DNA of 64,000 nucleotides, from assembly GCF_001411555.2 (NCBI RefSeq), contig NC_049909.1, positions 11,291,485 through 11,355,484 of the forward strand, in the 5' to 3' direction. The notes under the pieces were generated by a model, which was given only the letters and a program-made list of their open reading frames with translations, did no database searches and had not been told where the DNA came from. This DNA is from Juglans regia. Lineage: Eukaryota; Streptophyta; Magnoliopsida; Fagales; Juglandaceae. Below are positions 46,131 to 57,509 of the stretch, one piece after another (within the stretch, counting starts at the first letter, position 1; every line of letters begins with the position of its first letter). The translations under genes and the position numbers were made by a program.

Positions 46131-46514
46131 GGGCCCAATTATAAATTTGACCAGCCCATTCTAAAAGTTAAAATAAAAATTAAGTCAAAATTATATTTAT
46201 TTATTGAGTTTTGCTACCTATCATTCCCACATAACACACTACATTTTTTTTTGTTTTTTTTTTTAAATTTGATTTTTGTTTTATTCTTTTTAAACAAATT
46301 GAATTATTCTACTCGTCATTCATATATTATACATTTGATAAGAAAAAAAAATATGGTATGTGATGTGTAAGAATAATAAATAGATTTTTTTCTTATTTAT
46401 TATATGAAAAATTATATACATAAGCCGTTTTTACTTTTTACACCACACACCGGTCTGATTTCTCCACGTCACAATTATAAACAAAAACCCATCCTCCCCT
46501 CTGAAGTCACCCAC
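46131..46514. other. AT-rich sequence, no gene seen
   Basis: No supported feature. Confidence 0.35.
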
Positions 46515-47345
46515 CTAGAGCTGTAAATAAATCAGTCTGTTCGATAGCTCGTTCAATTAAACTCGAATCGAATTCAACTCGTGAAAAAAAATAAAAAAAA
46601 ATAAAAAATTGTACGTGAAAGCTGATCCCCTCTCGATTTGTAAACAATACATATCCGACAAAACTCGACTCGACTCGGTTAAGGCTCATTAAGGTCCTCT
46701 CGTTTATGCTCAAGTCGACTCGATTAAAATTCATTCATATATTGATAAATATATACATACACCTATGTATATATACACACACGCACACACACACATATAT
46801 ATATGTATTAGTTAATAATATAAGCATACCACTTTTATAATTAAATATATAATATGTAATCTAATTACTTATGTCTACATAGTGAATATACTTCATAGGT
46901 ATATTTTATAATTTATATAATAATTAGTCGATAAAATTTAATAATTTCATATACTAATATTTGAGAACCATATATAAAATAGATATATGCTATCATATTA
47001 AATGTATATGTTAATAATATATATAGGCATATAATATATTATTATTTTGGATAAATATTAATCAGTTAGATATTAATTATTTATAAATTTTTTAAAATTT
47101 TATAATTCAATGGAGGTTTTACTTATTAGTTGTATAAATTCAATATTAAATTTTTTATTTATTTATTTATTTAATTTATTAATTATTAAATCTTATTTAA
47201 AAAATTAAAAATAAACAATTCGAACTCGAGTTTGGCTCGATTAGACTCGAACTCGCTTGTGGGATTAGCTCGATCTTTAATTAAAAGTTTAGTTTATCGA
47301 CTCGAGCTCAAATAAAAACTAATAAAAAAAATCTCAAACTCGACG
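46515..47345. mobile_element. Possible non-autonomous element with ctcga-rich ends
   Basis: Both ends are crowded with 'actcga', 'gctcg' and 'aactcg' motifs (46530-46740 and 47215-47345), in largely opposite sense, around a very AT-rich core. This layout is common for plant non-autonomous DNA elements that start 'gagctgt'. The ends and duplication are unresolved. Confidence 0.38.
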
Positions 47346-47368
47346 AGGTAAAGACCGCCTCAACTAGC

Positions 47369-47659
47369 CTCGAATATAGCACTACACCCACCTCAGAAAG
47401 ACTCGGTGCGAGAAAATCATGGTCTTCGTCAATAAAAAAGAATAGCAGTGACCCTATCTCCAGTTCTCTAACTGCACATGGAGCGATGGCTACAAGGAAT
47501 CTACAAAATAAGAAAGCAGATGGAAAATCTCAAGTAACCTCTCATGGCCTACAGAGAAAGGATGCTCTGAGTGCCTCAGAATCACAGCACATCAACCAAT
47601 CGGGTTTATCTGTAGCAAGAAAAAAACAGGTTCTTGCTCAGGTTCGTAATGTTGTGTGA
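47369..47659 (+). pseudogene. Exon-like fragment of an unidentified Ser/Lys-rich protein
   Basis: One frame stays open for about 95 codons with plant-exon-like composition: RKSWSSSIKKNSSDPISSSL, TRNLQNKKADGKSQ, LQRKDALSASESQH, GLSVARKKQVLAQ, then a stop at 47657 just beyond a possible splice donor (cag/gttcgt at 47641). The upstream side runs into element-like sequence near 47345 with no start codon. The wording faintly recalls the disordered Ser/Lys-rich part of SPT2-like chromatin proteins, but I am not sure of this. Confidence 0.35.
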
Positions 47660-48609
47660 TTTATCTGTAGAAATACAATCTGGTTGTTTTATCTTAAATA
47701 ATTTATTGTTCCTACCAAACACTATCCCCACAAACCCATGAATCCGCTAAAGCGAAAGAAAATAATAGACGAGCCCGAGAGACACGAGATTTACAGAGAT
47801 CGCATGGAGAGGGAGATATTCGTACGGAGGGGAGATACTGTCGTTTGGGGAGAAGCTCGGGAAAAGAGAGAAAAAATTAAACCTGACAACCACGTGTTTG
47901 GATGTGCAGTTTAAGAGGCTAAAGTGTAGAATTACTCGATAAAATGTGCAACCAAACGAGGCGTTATTTGATTTTTAGTACTTTTGTTATTTGGAGCTCC
48001 AAATAGTTGTTTCAAGTTGATGTAGACTCGGGCCTGTTGATTTATTGTGCGTTTGGGTTTCATTTCTTGAGAAATTGACTGCCAAGGCCCAAAACCATTG
48101 TCATTGCATGGGTTGGATTCCATTTTTCAATACGGTGGGTGCGAGATCCTGCATGTCATAAACTTTTGCTTTTTTATAAACCACTTTCAACGAAGACAAG
48201 TTAATAACGATGCATCCAGCTTTGATCTCTGCCATATTGCCTTACCATCTTTGTGTCTTACAAGTGGAATCTTTTTAGAAAAAAACACCCATCAACGGAG
48301 ACAACGATGCATGTATCATCCATATCTACCATATATATTATTTATCTCCTCTTCACCACAAGTAGTATATATATACTTCAACTTCGCACGTTGATCTTCT
48401 TGTCAACTCCTCCACCATCTTTATCCTCGAGGTATTCTAGAACCCATGCATGCTACTACGTACTCTCACCATACTGTCTGAGCTTAATTGGTCTTCTCAT
48501 CTGATTTGAGAATTCTAGATCTTTGGACTGGGTTTTCATGTTTAATTAGTTGTTTTACATTTTCTGGGGTTCGGTTATCGCCGGAAAAACTTGTGACTTA
48601 TAATTTTTA
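47660..48609. other. Intergenic sequence, no gene seen
   Basis: It contains worn MITE-like ends ('gtgtttggatg' at 47894 and 'caaccaaacgaggc' at 47950). Frames at 48098-48504 are unrecognised. Confidence 0.4.
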
Positions 48610-48781
48610 GAGAAATTCTATTTGCAGTCCCCACTTGAGGACTGCATGTGCAGGCCCCTTATTAAATGAGAAAAAGTATCATTTCAAGAGGGATAGTTTT
48701 GTAATTTTAAAAAAAATTAAAGATAAAATTGCCTATGCTTGCATTGCAGTCCCCATTTGAGGACTGTATCTAGCATTGCTC
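48610..48781. mobile_element. MULE-type MITE, 172 bp, 9-bp target duplication
   Basis: Ends 'gagaaattctatttgcagtc' and, in reverse, 'gagcaatgctagatacagtc' are inverted. 'cccacttgaggactg' appears inside the left end, with 'ccccatttgaggactg' on the right. It is flanked by taattttta at 48601-48609 and 48782-48790. Confidence 0.82.
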
Positions 48782-48893
48782 TAATTTTTATCTACTGTCT
48801 TTTTCGCACATGATGGGTTTTCACGGTTCCTCTTCCCAGGTTTCAACTATCTCTTTTGTTAGATATTTGAGCTTTGGTGATCAGTAGCTTTTC

Positions 48894-49325
48894 TGTAACA
48901 CGCAGACTCAAGCCCACGAACTATTAATTTATTTAGGTTAATATTTATGGAAAGCCCATTTAAGATTTATCAACTAAGTTTGAATAGGTTACGGGTCTAA
49001 AATTTTATTTTGGTGGAATATCATGAATTTTTATTGCGTTTGTTAATTACGTTAAAATCATTTAATATTTTATGAATAAAGTAAAATCTATTTATTTGGT
49101 AATTGACCTAAAAAGTTTTGTGACATATTGAGTTATTTTAGAATTAGAGAATGGGCCTATTGGGAATTTTGGAAACTTGGCCTATATATGTATGTGGAAG
49201 ATCAAGAGATTCTTAGATCAATTAAAATGATCTAGCCCACGAAAGGGCGCAAGTCTAGTTACTCAACATCCAAACTTGCATATTATAAGTCCCTTCCTCT
49301 TTCTTTCTCTAGGGTTTCAACTGCA

Positions 49326-49357
<32 letters not shown>

Positions 49358-50332
49358 CACATTCTCTTATGCATGTAGATACATATCTCCCTCAATTAGT
49401 GTTGCTGCACATCCAAATTTTCATCACTTTCCTTTCCTCTATTTCTCTCCCACGTACAAGCATATCGTTCACGTTTTGGAAACTACCATTATCAGATTAT
49501 AAAGTGGTTGCAACACCTCCACAAGCCACACCCTTCCTTTACGTTCAAACAATCAAAACCCGAAGCCCCACGTCGCACCCTGATCTCCTCCACGCCAACC
49601 CAAACTGCAAGCCACTGCATCCTCCCACGCCAAAACTCTTTCCACATCCACCGTGAACAACCATGAGACAGCCGTTGCAAACTCCAGTCCACATTGAGCA
49701 TGCTGCCTTCCACGTCAGGTTCCACCACGTGCTACCAACCACAATAGCCCTCCTTTCCAACCTGGCAACAGCCCCAGATCGCAAACCACCTCCCACAACC
49801 CACGGGAAACCAACAACCCCATGAACCCCTTAGTACCCTGTCGCATGGTTAAACTGCCATAGTTGAACCACTGTACCTCCTGACACCAACACCGATAGTA
49901 CCCAACCCCACCATAGGGTCATGCTCCACCCCACCTCACGGTTGCACTATCTAATAGCCAGCCCCTGTTTTTTTTTTTATACTCAAAACAGAGCATGGCC
50001 AAAGGAAGCCCCATTTTCGCAACTGCATGTCACTGCCAAGCGATAGCTTTGCCACCAACATCCAAGCAGAGGACCACTGCCTCATGCCTCTCACACCCAG
50101 TCTTCTAGCGCACGTACCACCGCCACCCAAGCCTCTCCCATGTGCCCCTTGATTCTAGCCACCACTTCACGCCAGGAACTCCATACCGTCACCACCCTGC
50201 ACCATGAAACCAAGCTGCCATTGCACACAGAAGAGAAGAGTGTCTTCCATTGCCCAAAAAAAGAAAACAAGCAGCTTTCCCATCAGGGTGCTTAAGCCAC
50301 CGCTCTCACTCTAGGTTAAAAGGAGCAAACAA

Positions 50333-50363
<31 letters not shown>

Positions 50364-52341
50364 ATCAGAGTTTCTCCACCACACGCGTGGGAAGCTGAGT
50401 GCACCACCATGAGTTTTGGTTCAAGTCACTGTCCCTACGCACGACGTTGATCCTCTCTCAGTAACCTCTGCTGCCAAACTTTTTATTTTGTTTCTCTCTC
50501 GCCTGTGTTGCTCTCAAATAAAAAAGGGCTTATAAAACTTGTTTTTACAAAGGGTAAGCTTTGAACTTTTAATTATCTTGCTCACCTTAGCGTGTTTAGC
50601 CAATTTCTTTTACTGAGTTGTTCACATGGGCTTTTGGTTCTAGGCTAGATGTAGTATTGGACTTGTGTTTGAGTTGGGTTTATGGTAAGAGATTATCAAG
50701 GTTGGCTTGGATTTATAATATTTATAAATATATATATATATTTATATCTTAAGTGGACCGATTTTCTGATGGGTTAGATTTTTTAAGTTGGATTGATTTT
50801 AATTATGGCAGAACACCACTATAATATTTTGTAGTAGGCTAGAGGCTCAAAAGTGAATTTAAGTATGAATGCCTTGAATATGTGATGTTCGGAAAGTCAC
50901 TTTGTGGTTTAGTAGTAATTGGGTTAGAAGAATTAGAACTATAAAAATTGATTTCATGGAGACGTTTAATTGTGTTGTTTATTGTAGTTGTGTCTGTTTA
51001 TTTGTGTTCATAGTTCGTATTAATTATGTTTAGGTGACGATCAACTTTACTTGACACTGTTATGAAGAATTTCAAAAAAACTGAAGAGTCAAGTAAGTTG
51101 GGTTCCTATGCTAAACTTTGCAATAAAAGAAAATAGACGGAAGTTGATTTTATAGAAAATGCACATTATATGTTTCGAACAGAAAGCTTGAAAACAACCT
51201 TAATCATGTGTTCTGCATTACTCATGAAACTTTGTATAACAAGAAATTATTTTTTGTTATGACTAGTGTAGACATGAGCTTATTTTTGTATTTTGTTTCT
51301 GAAATATGCTAAAAGAGCGAATATGAGAATCTGAAAATTTTTGCATAGATTAAGTGAAGATGCTTTAAAACTGTTTTTGATTATGTGAAAATGACATAGA
51401 TAAGTTCAACATTCTATTTAATATGATATGCATCAGAAAAATATTTGGCATGGCTTTCTGATTTTCTTCTAATTCTGATATGATGATTCTGGTTCTCTTA
51501 TATGGTTGGTATCAATACTTCTGATATGAGTGCACTCACTTTGAAAACAAAGTAGTTTCTCTGGTGTTCTTTCCTATGTGCACATTCAGGTCTCCAAGAA
51601 GGAAAAAGGAAAAGTTTCACACTCTAATACTGCCTGGTTTGGTCATTGGGGATAGTACAACTCTACCACGAGGATTAAACATGGTATATGATTTGATATG
51701 GTGATATGATACGATACGATACGAAATAATATGAAATGATATGATAAGATAAAGATGTTTCCGTAATGTTATGCCAAAGGGTCTTTGAATATGAACAATG
51801 GTCTTTCAACATGAACAATTGTTTTTAGAATATGAACATTTTAAAATGTCACTCTGATTTTCTGATAACACATTTTGAGATCTGCATATGAAAATTGAGA
51901 TATTTTGTTTCTGCATTCTGAATTCTCTGAAAAGACTCATGTTTATATACTAGTATATATTATTTGCTTACTGAGTTGTTAATAATTCACATTTTATCTC
52001 TACAATATTTTTCAGATAATTTTGATGTTTCAGCTGAGGATAAAAACTAGAAATCATGTATAAGGCTACGTGAACATAATGGATTAAGTACAATGATGAT
52101 ACTTTGGTTATTGGAGATTTTATTCAATAGTTTTGTTTTTCTCTGTCGACTTTATATTTTGGAGGGTTGACGTTAATTTTGAGATTTTGTGGTATTTAGA
52201 TTAATCATATTAGAGTAGTTGATTTGAAGTAGTGAGTTGTATGTGTCATTGAAAACTTTGGAGTCTATGACTATGTAGTTGAGATATGATTTTGATTGAA
52301 AATGAGTAATTCTCCAACCCATCCGGGACCGGGGCATTATA
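48894..52341 (+). mobile_element. Probable giant solo LTR (~3.45 kb), 5-bp target duplication
   Basis: It starts TGTAACACGCAGACTC and ends near GGGGCATTATA (the family end is GTTACA, so the last bases are mutated). It is flanked by ttttc at 48889-48893 and 52342-52346. The last ~1.3 kb align with the 60199-62688 unit: 'cctatgtgcacattcaggtc', 'aaggaaaagtttcacactct', 'actgcctggtttggtcattg' and 'gcttactgagttgttaataa'. No coding region was found; 49300-50450 is C-rich with (CT)n runs, as in a promoter or leader. A single unit with one target duplication fits a solo LTR of a Gypsy element with very long LTRs. It sits about 375 bp before the resistance gene start. Confidence 0.62.
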
Positions 52342-52346
52342 TTTTC

Positions 52347-52720
52347 ACGCCAACTTTTGACATTAACGTTCTTGTGCGTACATCATGAGGCGCCAAAGTG
52401 TAAATGTTCTTTGATCCTTTGGTTTGTTGCTTCACCAATTTGATTTCTATTAATTTTAATCTTTTCTTTGATATAACACAAATGAAAGTTTAAAATGATA
52501 GGGTTGTGATAGATGTCCAATGTAATCTATAGAAGAACAAGAACAAGAAAAAGAAAAGCAAAGATCCTTAATCAGATTAATTTGTCTCAAAATGATTTTC
52601 TAGTTTTATCTCCAATCTAGTTGCCTGCCCCTTGAGCTGACCCTGTGTCCTATTAACTTAGAGTATTTACCTCATTTCTCAATTTTGTCAAATTCAACCA
52701 TAAAATAAAACTCCCATTCT
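52347..52720 (+). other. Remaining promoter and leader of the resistance gene
   Basis: Only about 375 bp of ordinary AT-rich sequence separate the LTR insertion from the ATG at 52721. No clear TATA box was chosen. The LTR probably displaced upstream control elements. Confidence 0.35.
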
Positions 52721-53211
52721 ATGGCCGCTCAAGCCTTTACATCCTTTTCCAGGCTTCATTGGGATCATGATGTCTTCTTGAGTTTTAGAGGTGAAGAAAC
52801 CCACGCAACCTTCACCAATCACCTCTATTCTGCCCTGTTACGAATCGGAATTCGCACCTTTTAGGATGAAGATGAGCTCCCAAAAGGAGAGAACATTTCT
52901 GAGAAACTAATAAATGCCATTCATGGATCAAGGATTTCCATTGTGGATTTCCATTCTAAAGGCTATGCTTCTTCTAGGTGGTGCCTTGATGAACTTGTCG
53001 AGATCATGGACGGTACAAAAACTAGAGGCCACAATCTTATTCCTACCATTTATCATGTGGAGCCTCGGATGTCCGAAAATAGGAAGGGACTTTTGCCAGT
53101 GCATTCACTGGGTGTGAAGAATACGAAGGACATGAGACTCAGTTTCAAGCAAATGGACAGAGTAAAGAGGTGGAAAATAGCTCTTTGTTATTCCGAGAAT
53201 TGTACTAGTTA
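52721..53211 (+). pseudogene. TNL resistance gene, TIR exon
   Basis: The frame from 52721 reads DHDVFLSFRGEETHATFTNH, HLYSALLRIGIRTF, then a stop TAG at 52862 where a Lys codon is expected, then DELPKGENIS, SRWCLDELVEIMDGTKTRGH and FKQMDRVKRWKIAL. This is the TIR domain that starts TIR-NBS-LRR immune receptors. The SRWCLDEL motif keeps the Glu that TIR NADases need. Beyond the stop, the phase shifts at about 53068 (apparent 1-bp loss), there is a second stop at 53080-53082, and another shift near 53150. The exon would end near 53211. Confidence 0.88.
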
Positions 53212-53418
53212 GAATTTGAATTATTGTAAATGGAAAATGCTACTTAGCCCCCTAAATATTATTGCTCAAAGTTATCGTTCGAATATTTTTTTTATTTTAC
53301 TTAGTGATTAAAGAAATGATTATTAGTGAAGTTGTATATGTTTTTAATTTTTTCTTAATGATTAAAGATGTTAAAAAAATATTTACAAAAAAATGATAAA
53401 AAAATAGACTACACATTT

Positions 53419-53465
53419 GTGCTAGCGGTATGTCTAGTGGTAAGTGTTGGGTAGCCCGCTAGCAC
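53419..53465. repeat. Short inverted repeat, 10-bp arms
   Basis: 'gtgctagcgg' at 53419-53428 pairs with 'ccgctagcac' at 53456-53465, with 27 bases between. Possibly a very small MITE or the end of one. Confidence 0.8.
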
Positions 53466-53530
53466 CACCCATTGTGAATATAGGTTGTCTCTAGCTTCCC
53501 ATGTTTTTTCCTGTATTTCTTCTTTGTTTT

Positions 53531-53819
53531 TAGGGTAATGCTACTATGTCCCCTAATTTATCCTACTCATTGTGCTCCCTTAGTGTAACACAACAATATG
53601 ATGCCACGTGTCTTATTAAAAAAAATTTAAATATATATATATATATTCAAAACAAAATGGCTCCCAAAAACACATAAAAAGAAATACTAAAATCATAGAT
53701 TCCTTCTACCTATTTATGTTTGTGTTTTCAATTCTTTACATTCTTTTAATAAGACACATTACACCACATTATCAACGGGACATAGTAGTGGTATAAATAA
53801 TGGGACATAGTAGCATTTT
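53531..53819. mobile_element. MITE in the resistance-gene intron, 289 bp
   Basis: The ends are inverted: 'aatgctactatgtccc' on the left and 'gggacatagtagcatt' on the right. It is flanked by ctttgtttt at 53522-53530 and 53820-53828, a 9-bp duplication pointing to the Mutator superfamily. Confidence 0.78.
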
Positions 53820-54042
53820 CTTTGTTTTAATATGTTCTTTCGAAATGATAAAAGTAAAGAGTTCAGCTAAAATGGACCCAAAAAGAAGGGGGAGGGGGGG
53901 ACATGTTAGAGGATAGGACTCCATGGGATATTAGTTTGAAATGACTGGGATGATAATATCAATTGTTTTTTCCTTCTTTTTTTTTTCAATTTCTTGGTCA
54001 TGCTTAGTGTATTGATTTACTTTGATTTTCCTTTATTGGTCA

Positions 54043-54748
54043 GGTATGAATCAAGATTTATCGAGAAGGTTGTTGAATAAGTTTTCATAAAAGTGAAGCT
54101 TGCTAGATTAGATATTGCCAAATACCTTGTAGGATTAGATTCTCGTGTCAAACATATGAAAGATCTACTAAAGCTCAAAGCAGGTGATCTACTCATCCCA
54201 TAGATTCTCTATGGGATGAGTAGTATAGGTAAGACGGCCTTAGCAAAAGCTGTCTAAAACCAAATATGTGATGGATTTGAACGAAGTCGCTTTCTCTCCA
54301 AAGTAATATCTTGAAATCAAAGAATTTGAAGATTGACAATATCGATGGAGGAATCAAATTGATAGAGGAAAGAATTCATTGCAAAATGGTTCTTGTTGTT
54401 CTTGATGATGTCGATTACATGAAACAAGTATATAATTTAGTTCAGACCTTTGAATGGTTTAGTTCAGGAAGCAGAGTGATTGCAACCACGAGAGATAAGC
54501 ATTTTCTAACTCAATTCGGCGTAAATGGACGATATAAGGTTGAAATCTTGAAACCATTTGTATCTCTACAAATTTTCAGTTGCCATGCCTTTGGATTGGC
54601 CCAACTAAGAGAACGTTATTGGGAACTTTCAACCAGTTCAGTGAAGTATGTTGGAGGACTTCCATTAGCTCTAGAGGTTTTAGGCTCTTTTCTATCAAAA
54701 GGAACCATTGATAATTGGAAACAAAAATTAGAATAGTTACGAAGAACT
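54043..54748 (+). pseudogene. TNL resistance gene, NB-ARC exon (5' part)
   Basis: After an intron acceptor the frame reads YESRFIEKVVE, VGLDSRVKHMKDLLKLKAGD, a P-loop ILYGMSSIGKTALAKAV (usual GMGGIGKTT; the Lys is kept), kinase-2 KMVLVVLDDVDYM near 54390-54414, SGSRVIATTRDKHFL near 54465-54510 and GGLPLALEVLGSFLS near 54653-54690. These are the ATP-binding and switch motifs of plant NB-ARC domains. Several stops (54090, 54210, 54255, 54315, 54734) make it dead. The Copia element splits it at 54748/57115. Confidence 0.88.
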
Positions 54749-55291
54749 GCAAACTAGTTTTGGAGTAGAAAATCAAGAAACTCGTGAGTTCGCTCGACTG
54801 TCACTCAACAGTGGGCTCGAGTGAAGCTCAACCTATGAGTTCGCTCGAGTCTTGTGAGACACTAGGCTTGACCGAGATACAAACCCCAGTGTTCACTTGA
54901 GCTGCACTCTACACATTGCTCGAGCCAATGTTCATTGGTTGTTCGCTCAAGGCACGCTCGACACGCCGCTCGAGTCAAAGATGTATTTTTTGCCAGATTA
55001 TGGTTTCCAATGCCATTTACTATAAATACGTAATATTTTACTTATTGTGTACAACTTTCAGCATATTTTTTAGAGATAACTATTATTAAGTGAGTGCATA
55101 TTGTGTAAGAGAGTAAAAAGCCTTAGAGAGTGTGAGTTGAAATTAAGTGATTGTAACCTCCTCTGGTTAATAAATTTTCTACAACTATGTGGACGTAGAC
55201 AATTTCCTGAACCAAGTATTGTGTGTCGTGTGTTTGATCGTGCTTGTTCTATTTGTTTGTCATCGTTGGTGTGTGTGTGTTTTGCACAACA
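54749..55291 (+). repeat. Copia 5' LTR, ~543 bp
   Basis: It aligns with 56842-57114 at both ends ('aactagttttggagtagaaa' against 'gactagttttagagcagaaa', and the end 'gttttgcacaaca'). It is rich in 'gctcgag' motifs. Confidence 0.82.
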
Positions 55292-55293
55292 AT

Positions 55294-55306
55294 TGGTATC
55301 CAGAAC
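55294..55306 (+). other. Copia primer-binding site
   Basis: 'tggtatccagaac', two bases after the LTR, resembles tggtatcagagc, the site complementary to the 3' end of initiator tRNA-Met used by many plant Copia elements. Confidence 0.65.
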
Positions 55307-55328
55307 TAGTCAGATATGAAGGAGAGCA

Positions 55329-56754
55329 ATGACTGGAGACAAAGTGAAAGCACTCGGGATCGAGAAGTTCGATGGCACTGATTTTTAGTACTGGAAGATA
55401 CAGATCGAGAACTATCTCTATGGGAAGAGTCTTCACCTTCCACTGTTGGGAAAGAAGCCGAAAAGCATGAATGATGCTGAGTGGACCCTATTAGATCGAC
55501 ATGTTCTAAGGATTGTTCAGCTGACCTTGTCTAGAACAGTGGCACACAATATCAGTAAGGAAAGAATCATGACGAAACACATGACGGCTTTGTCAGGCAT
55601 GTATAGAAAGTCGTCGGCAAATAACAAAGTGCACATGATGAAAAAATTGTTTAATCTAAAGATGTCGAAATGTATGTCTATGGCCCAACACTTGAATGAA
55701 TTCAATACGATCATAAATCAACTGTCTTACATAGAGATTTAGTTTGATGATGAGATCAGAGCGTTGATTATGTTGGCATTACTACCAAATAGTTGGGAGG
55801 CCATGAGGATGGTTGTGAGTAGTTCAACCAGAGCAAGATGAAACTAAACTACGACAACGTACATGACATGATCCTTACTAAAGAGGTACATAGGAGAGAC
55901 TCTGGTGAGTTCTCGGGTTCAGGATCATCCCTGAATGTTGACAATCGGGGCAGAGGACATGACAGGTCAAGCTCTAAGAGTAGGGGGAAGAGCAAGACGA
56001 GATCTGAGCAATAGATCACGTTCAGGGATTGTGGCAAGCAGAGCCACATCAAGAGAAATTGCAGGAATCAAGAAAGTGCTTCAGTTGATGTAGTGAATGT
56101 AGTGCCTGAAGAAATACATGAAGCCCTAACTCTTGCAGTGCACAGTCTGTTTGATAATTGGGTGTTGGATTCAGGGGTTTTGTTCCATAGCACCTTACAT
56201 TGACAGATCATGCAAAACTATGTTGCTGGTGATCTTTGGAAGATGTACGCGGTTGGTGGAGAGGCACTGGATGTAGTGGGAGTGGGTGATATGCGCATCA
56301 CACTTTCAAACAAGAGCGTGTGGACTTTACAGGAAGTCAGACACATTTCAAATCTAAGGAAAAACCTTATCTCTGTGGGACAGCTTGATGACATTGGTTA
56401 TGCAGTAGCGTTCTCTGGAAAAGCTTGGAAGATCACTAAGGGTGCACTGGTTTTAGCTCTTGGTAAGGGATCTAACACTTTGTATTTAACATCAAGATCT
56501 AGTAATGTGCATGGAAATACAAGAGTGCAAAAATACAGGCTTAATCGTGCGAAACATATAAGGAAGCCAAAGGGAGTCAACTTTGTCGTTCCTCATGTAA
56601 GCCTGGGGAAGTTAGATAAGGTTGCCAAGATTGGTTCGAGACTGGATACTCCTGGTGCAATGAGAGTTGTGAGTCACCCAGTGGATGTGCTGACTAAAGG
56701 CAATGTACGTAAGAGACTGAAGTCGGGCTCTACTTTAGTGCGTCTTCCAGCTTG
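55329..56754 (+). pseudogene. Copia gag and protease remnant
   Basis: From ATG 55329: MTGDKVKALGIEKFDGTDF, a stop, then YWKIQIENYLYGKSLHLPLL, a helical gag (UBN2-type) to about 55740, a zinc knuckle CGKQSHIKRNC near 56030-56060 whose first Cys has become Phe, then the protease site WVLDSGVLFHST near 56160-56196, then VRHISNLRKNLISVGQLDD as in gag-pre-integrase segments. After about 56690 it jumps to the end of the element, with int and RT missing. Stops break it at several points. Confidence 0.8.
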
Positions 56755-56831
56755 AAGATGAGATCTGTTAGCTGAATAGATGATAGGGTTTGGTTGGAAA
56801 TAGTGGATGGCATGTGGAGAACCAGTCTCCA

Positions 56832-57114
56832 AGTAGGAGATTGTTGGGGTGGAGACTAGTTTTAGAGCAGAAAATCGAGAAACCCGTGAGTTTGCTAGCC
56901 TGTTGCTCGACAGTGCGCTCGAGCGAAACTCAACTCTTGAGTTTCGCTCGACACTGGGCTCGAGCGGGACACAAATCCTAGTGTTCGCTTGAGCTGCAGC
57001 TCTATGGATGCAGACAGTTTGTCAAATCACATATATTGTGTGTTGGGTGCTTAATCGTGCTTGTTCTATTTGTTTGCCAATGTTGGTGAGTGGGTGTGTG
57101 TGTTTTGCACAACA
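56832..57114 (+). repeat. Copia polypurine tract and 3' LTR
   Basis: The tract 'aagtaggagat' directly precedes TGTTGGGG at 56842. The LTR ends CAACA at 57114. It is 273 bp, about 270 bp shorter than the 5' LTR because of one internal deletion near 57005. Confidence 0.78.
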
Positions 57115-57492
57115 GAACTCCCGATGATAAGATTCAGAGAATATTTAGAATAAGCTACGAGTCATTAAATTTGAACACGAATAACATATTTCTTGATATT
57201 GCATGTTTTTTCATTAATATGGAGAAAGAACATGTCATTGAAATATTCAAGGGTCGGTTTCATTCCAGGTATTAGTATTTGTATTCTCATCAATAGATCC
57301 CTCTTGACAATTGATTATTACAGAAAGTTGAGAATGCATGACCTGGTACGAGATGTGGGAAGGGAGATTGTTCGTGAAGAATCATTCTATTATCCTGAAA
57401 AGCATAGTAGATTATGGTTTTACGAGGATGATTTCACAACAATATCTAGGGTTGACCCACTTAAAATGTGGGGAGATTCATTATTAACCTAA
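57115..57492 (+). pseudogene. TNL resistance gene, ARC2 region with MHD motif
   Basis: The host frame resumes with TPDDKIQRIFRISYESLNLN and NIFLDIACFFINMEKEHVIE, then shifts near 57255 to ISICILINRSLLTIDYYRKL and RMHDLVRDVGREIVREES. MHD is the regulatory motif that closes NB-ARC. The exon would end near the donor before 57480. Confidence 0.85.
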
Positions 57493-57509
57493 ATTTTTTG
57501 TTTTTCCAG

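Larger units (their letters stand above)
53212..54042 (+). other. First intron of the resistance gene, holding two inverted-repeat elements
   Basis: About 830 bp separate the TIR and NB-ARC exons. It contains an AT-rich block (53225-53405) related to 39990-40110, a short inverted repeat at 53419-53465 and a MITE at 53531-53819. The acceptor 'ttggtcag' lies directly before the NB-ARC exon. Confidence 0.6.
54749..57114 (+). mobile_element. Ty1/Copia retrotransposon, internally deleted, inserted in NB-ARC
   Basis: It lies between copies of gaact at 54744-54748 and 57115-57119, and the host codons L-R-R / T-P-D-D-K read straight across. A 5' LTR, a tRNA-Met-type primer site, gag and protease remnants, a polypurine tract and a 3' LTR are present in order. 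Integrase, reverse transcriptase and RNase H are absent, so it could only move with help. The first bases of the 5' LTR are altered relative to the 3' LTR start (TGTTGGGG). Confidence 0.85.
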
